NCBI GenBank assembly: GCA_001839685.1
Contig: MLAK01000930.1
Span: forward strand, 19,819-45,598
DNA: 25,780 nucleotides
Direction of reading: 5' to 3'
Source: Tritrichomonas foetus
Lineage: Eukaryota > Parabasalia > Tritrichomonadida > Tritrichomonadidae
Each line of letters opens with the position of its first letter. Position 1 is the first letter of the stretch. Made by a program: the position numbers and the translations under genes. Below the pieces are notes generated by a model. That model did not search any database. It was given only the letters and a program-made list of their open reading frames with translations, and had not been told where the DNA came from. This document shows positions 16,971 to 25,445 of the stretch, piece after piece.

Positions 16971-17151
16971 TAAAACATTCTATCCCCAATTGTTATGTTT
17001 TCCTCTTGGCATTCGTAAATATTTCTCTATACTTTTCTATTAAATAATTATCATTCTTAAAAAAAAAAAAAGAGATGAATGAGAAAAATATTAAAATTTA
17101 GTATGTGATGTAAGAACTGGGAAAGTTTAACAAATAAAATATATATCAATT
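16971..17151. terminator. Convergent 3' region of Grc3/NOL9 and the P5A ATPase
   Basis: On the plus strand TAATAAAA (16968-16975) spans the Grc3/NOL9 stop and supplies TAAA. On the minus strand the P5A stop reads TAAATAAAA. Both fit the trichomonad UAAA poly(A) signal. A 12-A run lies near 17060. No gene is present in these 181 bp. Confidence 0.5.
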
Positions 17152-20100
17152 TTATTTACCTTTGGCTTCTTCTATAGCCTTACGAGTTACTTCTTCTTTC
17201 TTCTTTTCTCTAATGCTTGCTTCCTTGTTCTTCATTGCGATTTGTTGTTGCATCAACATTTGTGATTTAGCCATTTCCATCAATCCAAACTCATGAACAC
17301 TTTCTGGAAGGATATCATCATCAATTTCGATGTAATCCTCCAAATCATCGATAATTTCTTGATCAACTTTTCCTTCGAATCTCTTCTGGTTAATCTTTGA
17401 GAAAATATATAAAGATATCTTCTCACTCATAAGAGAAATGACAAAGTCAAGGATGCAATACATTGCCATGTGGAATTGGAATGATTTGGATGGGAATGAA
17501 ACAAGCTGGAATAAATTGGTAATTTGTGGGTTAAAATCAGCCAACATAATTACCATTATAAGAGCAGATAAGAAAGTACCAAGTAACAAAGATTTATTTT
17601 CAGAGAAACTTTGCATGAATGGAGCTCCTCTGAAGTTACATAAAATTGTGTTGATTTCAATTTCACTCTTGAAGATATACATTGCAGTGTTAAGAAGATT
17701 TGGTGTAAATTTCGAATAGAAATTGAATTTACTGAGTTTAAATCCGCTATCAAACACAAGTTTATGAGTTAAAATCATGAAAAACATATGTGAAAAGAAC
17801 TGAAGGAGTACAGAAGAAACAAAATAATAATTAAACAAATTAGGGAATGGTCTTTCAACAGACAAACGTCTTCTTGGAATAGCCCAGGCAATGGAAAATT
17901 GTGCAACCATTGTAAATAGAGAGAAAATAAAGTTTTGGCGTTCACCAAATCTAACATTTTCAACATAAAGAATAGAAAGTTGGCAAGCAAATGTGAGACT
18001 TGTCAATGCAAATTGTTTAAAGAGATCTTGATTACTTGTAAGTGTTGATCTTCCAAATCTAATGATATCAATAATTCCTGAAATAGTTGGTCTCTTTGAA
18101 ACGAAGGGTGCAGCAATTGAAGCAGCACCAAGATTAGCAACTGGCTTTTCATCTAAGCTTTCCATGATTGATTTGGTTTCTTCATCTTGTTCTGGCTCTT
18201 CTTCAACAAGACCTAAGCCAACATCAGCTTGTTTAAGAGCTGAAACATCATTTGTACCATCACCACACATCATTGTATGTTCGCCAAGATCGTTTAGCTT
18301 AGTAATGATATTTGCTTTCATTTGTGGAGACATTCTGGCAAAAATATTGCAATGTTTAACAGCAAATTCGAATTCTTCAGGTGTTGAATTCTCTAATGCT
18401 CGACCTGTATAACAAAGTGTGTGCTTAGCCATGTCACTTTTGATTTCCTTTCCATCTTCATCAGTTATTTTCAAATCATGAATCTCTGTAGGATTCTTTG
18501 CTATATGAAGAACTTTTGCAACATGGCAAGCTGTAAGTGGATCATCACCAGTGATGATTATGACTCTATGTTGTGATTTGAGAAGAGCTACAACTGTATC
18601 TTCTGAGCCGCGTTTAATAGCAGCAGAAAAAAGAATGAAACCAGCAAATTTCATATGACATTCAATTGTCGAACGTGGTGTGTTGGCATCGATATTTGCA
18701 ACTTCACGATAAGCAAGGGCTAAAACACGACATCCTTGTTTTGTATACTTTCTGCAAGTTTCATCGTAATTTTCTGGAACTTCATCAAGGATCTCTTTAA
18801 TTGTTTCAGGTGCACCTTTCATTAAGGCATAGAGTTTATTTTGGTCTTCATTGTGACAGATTGTTGTCATTTTACGAAGTTCAGATGTGAAATGATAAGT
18901 TTTAACGATAGTCAATTTCATTCGTGAATTAGTAACTGTGTTATTCAATAGTTTGAATCTCATTGATGAAAGAGCAGAAGCTTCAAGAGAATCACCAACT
19001 AATTGGCCATATTTTCCTCTAACAAGTGAATGGCATCCACCAATAACCATAAGTGGTTCAAGTGGCATATTATTTTTATTATTGAAGTAATGACCTGTAA
19101 TTATTGCTCCTTTTGGTGCAGGTGGCGCATTCATATTATCAACACCGATCAATTTATATTCTTCTGCTGTTAATGTACCTGTTTTATCAAAGCAGCAAGT
19201 CGTTGCAGTACCAGCGAAAGTAATTCTATATGGTTCTGTACAGAAAATCTTGCATTTAGATAAAGCCAATAAAGTTGTTGTTACTGTGCAGTTAAGTTGC
19301 ATTGAAATATCGGGTGGAATAGTTGTTGCGATGATGAGCATAACTTGTGCAATTGTTCTAAAAGTACTTACAGTATGTGCATTGAAGGAATAATATGCGA
19401 AATATCCTGCAGAGAAAAGAGAGAAGATAGCTAAGAAGATCAGAACGTAGTAAGTATCCTTACTTTCAACAGAGAATTTATCAGCGGAAAATAGAATTGT
19501 ACGAATAAGTTTTCCTTGTGCACTACCAAGTCCTGTTGCTAAAACTACACCAACTACGCCCTTTGCTGGCAATCCTTTTTCTTCTGATGGAATAATCTGC
19601 TCAATAGTTGTTCCACCATACATGATGCACTTTCTTTCAGTTGCTGTGTTCAAATTCTTTTCTAAAGGAAGCATTGAGCAGCTTTCTTTCACTTGTGGTG
19701 TTGATTCACCAGTCAGCATAGCTTCGTTCATTACAGCACGACCAGAAACAATAATAATATCACATGGACAAAGTGTTTCTTGATCTAAAACAATTAAATC
19801 ACCTGGAACTAATAAATCACTTGTAGTTTTCTTCCATTCGCCATTTCGTTTAACATGGAGAGCAATTGGTGGTGTTTCAGCACCTCTTAATTCGAGAAAG
19901 CTGCTTTGTCTGTTTCTGACTGTAGCTGATTCCATAAAAACTGTCATAAGGATATTCATAAGTGGTGTGGAAATGTAGTCATCAATAAGATAGAGTAAAT
20001 TTGTGAAAATTTGAAACGCAAAAAGAGGTGTTCTTAATTGGTCAATCAAAATCTCAGTAAAACTTGGGACTGGAATATTGTAATTATTCTGGCCATAGTA

Positions 20101-20646
20101 TAGAAGACGCTTAGATGCTTCAGTTTCAGTTAATCCTTTCGAATGGAGATATTCAGAAATTTTGAGATTCGATGGATATTTAATTGATCTCCAATGTGTT
20201 CCGTCCCATTCTCTTCTTTTTTGCTGGAAATTTGTGTATGGCTCTTTATTTTTTTCGCGAATTAATGGAACGATTCCGGGGGAGCCGCGGTGCTTCCCTG
20301 GATAAAAAGCGACATGAGTGGCGTGTTCGATTGTTGCCGCATCAAAATGTAATTTCCTTCGAATATTTACATTCCAATATGGAATTAATAATAAAATGGC
20401 TTGGAGGAGGGCTAAAATAATCGGTAACATAACTGTAATTGTGTGTGGTTCGAGTTTTTCAACATCAATGTGGTCGAAAAGAAAAGCGAAAGTTGAATTT
20501 GACGGATAATCAGGTTCTTCTTCAATCCAGCATTCTTTAATTTGAAAAACGCAAGGCGATAATAACATTGGGAAAATAAGCAAGAATGGAATTATGTCCC
20601 ATCTTTTGTAAATTGGGCGGCGTCTGAGAAATACAGATTCAACCAT
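17152..20646 (-). CDS. P5A-type P-type ATPase (Spf1/ATP13A1 family)
   Basis: A 1164-residue ER-type P5A ATPase, the class that removes mis-inserted transmembrane helices from the ER membrane (shown for yeast Spf1 and human ATP13A1). In order: N-terminal P5A membrane segments (about 17-33 and 70-90, the latter ending IPYWNV as in Spf1 MPAWNV); the actuator loop TGES (312-315); the M4 motif PPDIS at 444-448; CTEPYRITFAGT (469-480), typical of P5A; phosphorylation site DKTGT (487-491, Asp487); KGAPE (610-614); TGDDP (699-703); hinge GDGTND (795-800); then the C-terminal membrane helices and a Lys/Glu-rich tail. All catalytic motifs are intact. The M4 motif departs from the usual P5A PPELP. The ATG at 20646 lies 6 nt after a TCAGACC initiator-like site. 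The TAA stop runs into TAAA. Confidence 0.95.
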   Translation of the reverse strand: MVESVFLRRRPIYKRWDIIPFLLIFPMLLSPCVFQIKECWIEEEPDYPSNSTFAFLFDHIDVEKLEPHTITVMLPIILALLQAILLLIPYWNVNIRRKLHFDAATIEHATHVAFYPGKHRGSPGIVPLIREKNKEPYTNFQQKRREWDGTHWRSIKYPSNLKISEYLHSKGLTETEASKRLLYYGQNNYNIPVPSFTEILIDQLRTPLFAFQIFTNLLYLIDDYISTPLMNILMTVFMESATVRNRQSSFLELRGAETPPIALHVKRNGEWKKTTSDLLVPGDLIVLDQETLCPCDIIIVSGRAVMNEAMLTGESTPQVKESCSMLPLEKNLNTATERKCIMYGGTTIEQIIPSEEKGLPAKGVVGVVLATGLGSAQGKLIRTILFSADKFSVESKDTYYVLIFLAIFSLFSAGYFAYYSFNAHTVSTFRTIAQVMLIIATTIPPDISMQLNCTVTTTLLALSKCKIFCTEPYRITFAGTATTCCFDKTGTLTAEEYKLIGVDNMNAPPAPKGAIITGHYFNNKNNMPLEPLMVIGGCHSLVRGKYGQLVGDSLEASALSSMRFKLLNNTVTNSRMKLTIVKTYHFTSELRKMTTICHNEDQNKLYALMKGAPETIKEILDEVPENYDETCRKYTKQGCRVLALAYREVANIDANTPRSTIECHMKFAGFILFSAAIKRGSEDTVVALLKSQHRVIIITGDDPLTACHVAKVLHIAKNPTEIHDLKITDEDGKEIKSDMAKHTLCYTGRALENSTPEEFEFAVKHCNIFARMSPQMKANIITKLNDLGEHTMMCGDGTNDVSALKQADVGLGLVEEEPEQDEETKSIMESLDEKPVANLGAASIAAPFVSKRPTISGIIDIIRFGRSTLTSNQDLFKQFALTSLTFACQLSILYVENVRFGERQNFIFSLFTMVAQFSIAWAIPRRRLSVERPFPNLFNYYFVSSVLLQFFSHMFFMILTHKLVFDSGFKLSKFNFYSKFTPNLLNTAMYIFKSEIEINTILCNFRGAPFMQSFSENKSLLLGTFLSALIMVIMLADFNPQITNLFQLVSFPSKSFQFHMAMYCILDFVISLMSEKISLYIFSKINQKRFEGKVDQEIIDDLEDYIEIDDDILPESVHEFGLMEMAKSQMLMQQQIAMKNKEASIREKKKEEVTRKAIEEAKGK

Positions 20647-20945
20647 TTGGTCTGATTCAAAATATTCAGAATATTGGCCAAATAATTTATGAATTTTCTC
20701 ACGATCAAATATATTGTGAACTGCAATTATTTGACCAATTTCAATGTTAAAATGTGAATGTGAAATATTTCAATCACACTGTGAGAAGACATAACTTGCA
20801 GCACTTTGTAACAATATATATGAGTCTATGCTATCTTTCTTTTTTCATTTATAATAAATATATTAGAAGAAATAAGTAAATCTTTAGTAGAATCTATATG
20901 AGAGGGTAGAAACTCAGCTTCCTATGAGCTTTATAAATGTGAAGT

Positions 20946-21081
20946 GAAAGGTCAAATAAAGGCTAAAAGTGGAAAAAATCAAATGGGTTAATGTGATGTG
21001 AATTTCTCTGGTTCTTTGGGTCATTTCGACTTGGAGGAGGCTCTGGCTGAATGAGTTGACCGCATAGTCACATTACATTTA
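20946..21081 (+). repeat. Dispersed intergenic element, copy A (best preserved)
   Basis: This 136-bp element aligns with copy D (3608-3748, minus) over its whole length and with copy B (12121-12179, minus) over a 59-bp core, and shares its first 18 bases with copy C (15266). Landmarks are AAAGGTCAAATAAAGG, AAATGGGT, AATGTGATGT, CTGGTTC, GGTCATTTCGA, GAGGAGGC and GAATGAGTTGACC. Terminal repeats or target duplications are not evident. It lies 300-435 bp upstream of the P5A gene, on the opposite strand to it. Confidence 0.65.
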
Positions 21082-21451
21082 CCAATTTTAGTTGTCAAAA
21101 AACAAAACTAAAAGGATGAAAATCCTGCCATAATAGAGAGCCAATCAACAAGCCAAACTCAAAACATAAATGAAAAAGTCACAAAAAATAGGAATCATAG
21201 AAGAGATTATACAGTGTTTAGTGCTATACAGAAGATGGAACTCGTTATATTATCATACTTACTATAGAAAATGGTTGATATGAAAGAAATGACATCTCAG
21301 CTGCAAGATCAAAAGAATAAGTTTCTGTTCATGTTAAACACAAATGGGTGAAACTAATTCATTACATCTTTTTTATCAACTGATATTCCATCTAGGAATT
21401 TCCTAGATTCTCACCGAATCATTTTATGAATGATAATATATCCATATATGT

Positions 21452-21474
21452 TTATTATTATTATTATTATTATT
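21452..21474. repeat. TTA microsatellite
   Basis: A run of about seven ATT/TTA units, followed by TTTA repeats to about 21495 and TTTTA-like units beyond. It is simple-sequence DNA in the long gene-poor spacer. Confidence 0.9.
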
Positions 21475-22014
21475 CTTTGTTTATTTATTTATTTAATTTT
21501 ATTTTATTGGATTGTTTTGTTTTGTTTTCCAGAAGGATAAAGCTTGAATTTGATTAACTTGTCATTTATATCTTGAGCATTCAAAAATTAAACACATGTT
21601 GTTAAAATGAGATGAGCTTCCATTATCTCGGTCCCCATTATGATCGACGCTCTATCTCATATTTGACAATATATCTTCTGTTCAAAATGTATGAGGAACA
21701 TTTCAAAGAAATTTCAAATCTGTAATGTTCTAAGTTTGACTGTGGTTTGACCAATCCACCTTTTGTATTATCACTATCTAGTTTGGAAGCAATAATAGCA
21801 ATATTAGGATATGGAATATAACCAGAATCAGAAACAATGTTGAATGGATTATGTGTGTGCGTGTGTGCTGTAATTATTGTTATTAGTGAATGTAAATTCA
21901 GATACGAATTACAATTTTTAGAATAATTCCTTAAAGTAGTGTTAGCTATGTTAAATTAATTCATGGTTATCATAATATAACAATATAATTGTTATAAATA
22001 AAATAATTATTCTT

Positions 22015-22524
22015 TTAATTGATAACACAACCACCAAAAGGAAAAGGTGGAACATCAATTTTATCTGATTTTAAATATAGTTGAGTTTGGATAAAAGATT
22101 TTGGGAAAATTGCTTCATTATTTCATATATCTCTTTCTTTCTGATGTGTGAAAATTTTTAATAATTCAAATACAAGAGAAGTAATGACGAATCAGTTTAA
22201 TCTCATCAATTTTTCCATCTATTTCATTCGTTTCATTCATTTAGTATGCTTTCATTCTTTTTGTATATTCTCATTGTTAAAGTACTCTTTGTAGATTATA
22301 GTTGCTTTATTTCCCCTTCCTTCATATCCGAAAGTAATTTGTTGAAGAACAGTGTTGCTATTTTCTCCTGAAAAATTGGATATGATGAGAAAAATGAATT
22401 ATTCATATGAAATTAAATATTTTTTTCTTTTGTGAAAGCTTCTTCTAAATACATCCACTCGCAATTCCGTATAGGCTGATACATCATTTTCCTCAAATTG
22501 TCTTATCAAAACCATATTGTTCAT
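22015..22524 (-). pseudogene. Possible decayed gene, one frame with several stops
   Basis: A single minus-strand frame of 170 codons starts MNNMVLIRQFEENDVSAYTE and continues after a TAA with a protein-like stretch (NTVLQQITFGYEGRGNKATI). After an AATG-rich segment carrying stops, it resumes with another (SDKIDVPPFPFGGCVIN) and ends at TAA. Six internal stops break it. The opening (IRQFEENDVSAYTELR) resembles the start of GNAT acetyltransferases, but this is only a loose likeness over about 20 residues. That all three protein-like segments share one phase without frameshift is the main argument; chance remains possible. Confidence 0.3.
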
Positions 22525-22616
22525 AAATGTCATATAAAAAAAAAAATAAGAGAAATATTGTCATGATTCATTACACGAAATTAACAAAATTCTAGCAAAG
22601 TATTAAATAATACTGA

Positions 22617-23144
22617 AATGTTAAATTGTGGATAGCTGCAACAGTAACTAATAAACTTCTTAAACCAATGTTTTCAATCGAATCTATTTTTTTTAATAAA
22701 ATTTCTTCAAATTTACTTTCTATACATTTAATTCCTTTAGATGTAAATCAATCTATTTCCTCTAATTCTCTTTTTCCACTTTCTAACACACAAGCTAATA
22801 CAGATGATATGAAGAATCATTGAGTTGATGTTAAAAATGAATATTTTTGGTATGCTATTATTGAAAACAATGAGGTTATAGCATATGAAACTTAAATTAC
22901 TCATGCTACGGTGATCAATCACAATGTTGAAGTGAACAATTCCACAGAAACTTCTAATGTAATAGTAGAACATTATAATGTTTCAGTTCTAGAAGAAGTT
23001 ATTACTTCTAATGCTTATATGAAGGATCATACTATAGAAGTTAATAATGAAACTATTACATCTCAAGCAAATTTGGTAAATCATGATGTTAAGATTAAAA
23101 AGATTCAGAAAACTACTGTGTTTGATGCACCAATGTGCTTAATC
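22617..23144 (+). pseudogene. Broken repeat-protein gene fragment
   Basis: One plus-strand frame runs from 22617 to a TAG at 23268-23270 with internal stops at 22821 (TGA) and 22893 (TAA), and no ATG near its start. The supported part ends near 23144. After the second stop it encodes four degenerate 18-residue repeats (22917-23132), rich in Asn, Val, Glu and Thr, with N-H-N-V-E-V and T-S-N landmarks. A fifth, weaker unit seems to span the 22893 stop (ITHATVI aligns with the unit end). Beyond 23144 the frame turns into Phe-rich sequence that looks non-coding. It is a remnant of a repetitive protein; the family is unknown. Confidence 0.45.
22917..23132 (+). repeat. Four degenerate 54-bp units coding 18-residue repeats
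   Basis: Units start at 22917, 22971, 23025 and 23079 with exact 54-bp spacing. Translated units begin NHNVEV, HYNVSV, DHTIEV and NHDVKI, and units 1-3 have TS at positions 12-13. The exact spacing with diverged DNA indicates an old coding duplication. Confidence 0.7.
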
Positions 23145-24071
23145 CCAATAGAATCTCAAGTGTTTAATCTTGAATCTTTTTTTTTCATCTTTTTGATGTT
23201 TCCCTCAGATTCATTCTTGGGAGAGATCTCATGGAGATTTGAAGTGTTTCCAACATTTGATCTTTTTTAGACATTCACGTTTTCTTAACCTCATTAGCGA
23301 AGTAAGACTCTATATATTCAAATTAGTTATCCAAAAACATCATTTTTATTCATTATAGATATCACTTTTAATTGATGTATCAACTCATTGTATTTAAATC
23401 TAAAAATTGTTAAACTTGATGTTGATAATTTTTGATAAATCATTCATTAAATCTAATTAATTTAATTATTATTGTAGATGATCCAATAAGATTTGATTTC
23501 ATGCATTAATTATGATGATTGTTATTTTAATTTAAAAAATATAGAAGGTGATGCAATATGATAGAATCAATTAAAATTAATTCATTTATCAAATCATTAT
23601 TCAACACTAAAAAAATGGTATGAATCTATATGTTTTTTTATCCATCAAAAAGATGATTCAATCTAATTTCCAGTATGAACTTTCCTCCGAAAAGCAATAT
23701 TGCACCTTTCCATTTACACTTTTCCTGATTGTGAAAAAGATATAATCTTATCATTGATTACTCACTTACACATAAAAAGATAAATGGAAAATCCATTGAG
23801 TATTTGAGAATATTCTCAAATACAATATTTATTAAGGATTATATGATATAAAATCACAATTTGAGAATAACTTGGTGCGAATTAGAAACTTCTCTAGTTC
23901 TCCTGGCTAAATTCTACAATTTCTAATTTGGTTTATGATTTCAAAGATTTCAACTCATTTTATCCTCCTGTTCCAAAGGTGTATGAAAGCTTAAACATTA
24001 GTTTTAAAATTTAATCAAAAATAAAAAATAAATATTTTCATATTATTTATAAAACATACAAGAAATCTATT
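23145..24071. other. Gene-poor AT-rich spacer before the glycosyltransferase 3' end
   Basis: On the minus strand between about 23166 and 23276 two short overlapping frames look protein-like (MSKKDQMLETLQISMR, and in another phase SNLHEISPKNESEGN), possibly a small frameshifted remnant. The 24-bp palindrome at 23800-23823 and an inverted repeat AATTAGAAA (23880-23888) / TTTCTAATT (23920-23928) are the only other structures seen. No gene is supported. Confidence 0.45.
23800..23823. repeat. 24-bp perfect palindrome
   Basis: GTATTTGAGAAT is followed at once by its reverse complement. The centre, AGAATATTCT, contains GAAnnTTC, the unit of heat-shock elements. It is about 250 bp from the 3' end of the glycosyltransferase gene, so a promoter role for a known gene here is not obvious. 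Confidence 0.8.
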
Positions 24072-25445
24072 TTACAATGGTACAACTCTATAATCCCAGA
24101 ACTCACCTTTTTCATAATTTATTGGCTTGTCAATAATATTTCTATCTCTTTCATCAATGTAATAGTCAGGTTTCGGATATTTTTCTTTTAATTTTTCTAT
24201 ATATTGTTTTTGCTCTTTTGTTAATTGATTTGATGTGATATCTATTTTTTCTTTAAAGTGTTGCTCCGTTTTGTTTGTAATTAATGAATTCCATTCCTTT
24301 TCTAAAATTTTCTGCCAGCGTCCTCTGTGAATATTTACGAACTTCTGTACAACAATTGCTGATACTTTGGAATGGTCTGTATTATATGGAGATAATTTAA
24401 CATTCGCTGGATGATTTTCATCAACTTTACAAATTCGGGCAAAGCCTAGATTCGAATACCAATACACATTATCATCTGGTTCAGTGAAATAAAACTCTAA
24501 TTTATCAAGTGGTAGTAAATGCATATGATCATGTACAAAAACAATCTCGTTCAAACGACCATAAAAATGATGACAGTAATGTGGATGATGATAATTTTGT
24601 AAAGCGCAATATTGAATGTTTGACAAGTTATGATTCACAACTTGATCTAGTTGTTCTTTATTAAATGAGTAACCAACGTGGAATCGTGATGAAGCATGAT
24701 CTAAAGTGAGTCCAATTTTCTGAACATATAAATTAAAATGAACATCTTCAGGAAGATTTAGTTGTCGATACCATTCAAAGCCATCAGCCATGAAATACTC
24801 TGCAGCTCGACGAGAAAACAGAAAACCACTTCCACCATGTAAAAATGGATGATAATCAATACAATGTCCTTGAACAACAGGGTCTTTGTTTGGATCATAA
24901 TTAGAATTGATATAATCCATCATGACTGGAAGTTTATCAACATTTACAAAGGTGTCATCAACAATACGTGCGATCCAGGAAGCATTGGAGTTTTTAATAA
25001 AGTAATGGAATCCAACAACTGTACGAAGTGACAAATCAACAGAAGCACGTTCATGATATGTAAATGGCATGGAGTCTTGATATTCTTGAAATTTTTGGGT
25101 GATTTCGATGTTATTGAAAATGCTGCCATTATAGCCTGGAACAGAGGAATAGTAAAGGCCTCCAAAGTGTGGTGATGCCTTAAACTTTTTTCCCCAACCA
25201 TTTGCTGTAACGTTAACGCGTTTCTTGTAAGAATACTGTGAAGTTAATGCAAGTACAAATAAAGAATTCCGGTTATCAATTGACTCAACTGTGAGGGGAC
25301 GGAACTGGCTACTAGATTGTAACACTTTTGGAGTCATATCGAGAAATTTCGGTTGTAAATGATGAAGTAATAATAATATTATCATGCCAAAGGTCACGAA
25401 TATGTTAAAGTTCCTAGGGACGATATTTCTTCGATTTCTTTTCAT
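24072..25445 (-). CDS. Type II membrane glycosyltransferase, Fringe/C1GalT-like (GT31-type)
   Basis: I start at the first ATG (25445), giving 457 residues; an in-frame extension to 25499 would need a TTG. The start is basic (MKRNRRNIVPRN), followed by a single membrane anchor at about 13-28, so the catalytic part faces the Golgi or ER lumen. Fringe/C1GalT features are WIARIVDDTFVNVDKL (157-172, the metal-site region usually DDD), HGGSGFLFSRRAAEYF (203-218) and LPEDVHFNLYV (231-241), in the order seen in GT31 enzymes. Several N-x-S/T sites are present. It should transfer a sugar from a nucleotide sugar to a secreted or surface glycan; donor and acceptor cannot be told. The first Asp of the usual DDD is Val. 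The tail (about 390-457) is charged. The TAA stop runs into TAAAA. No clear TCA initiator was found. Confidence 0.85.
   Translation of the reverse strand: MKRNRRNIVPRNFNIFVTFGMIILLLLHHLQPKFLDMTPKVLQSSSQFRPLTVESIDNRNSLFVLALTSQYSYKKRVNVTANGWGKKFKASPHFGGLYYSSVPGYNGSIFNNIEITQKFQEYQDSMPFTYHERASVDLSLRTVVGFHYFIKNSNASWIARIVDDTFVNVDKLPVMMDYINSNYDPNKDPVVQGHCIDYHPFLHGGSGFLFSRRAAEYFMADGFEWYRQLNLPEDVHFNLYVQKIGLTLDHASSRFHVGYSFNKEQLDQVVNHNLSNIQYCALQNYHHPHYCHHFYGRLNEIVFVHDHMHLLPLDKLEFYFTEPDDNVYWYSNLGFARICKVDENHPANVKLSPYNTDHSKVSAIVVQKFVNIHRGRWQKILEKEWNSLITNKTEQHFKEKIDITSNQLTKEQKQYIEKLKEKYPKPDYYIDERDRNIIDKPINYEKGEFWDYRVVPL

Larger units (their letters stand above)
20647..22014. other. Spacer upstream of the P5A ATPase gene
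   Basis: It contains the P5A promoter (TCAGACC at 20649-20655 on the minus strand), dispersed-element copy A at 20946-21081 and a TTA/ATT microsatellite at 21452-21474 followed by TTTA and TTTTA runs to about 21510. A TG-rich stretch lies near 21851-21870. After copy A one plus-strand frame is fairly open from 21109 to 21264 but has no ATG at its start. No gene is supported. Confidence 0.5.

Noticed and set aside
22737..22973. 78-codon minus-strand frame
   Set aside because: It is the complement of the broken repeat gene, whose 54-bp periodicity supports the plus strand.
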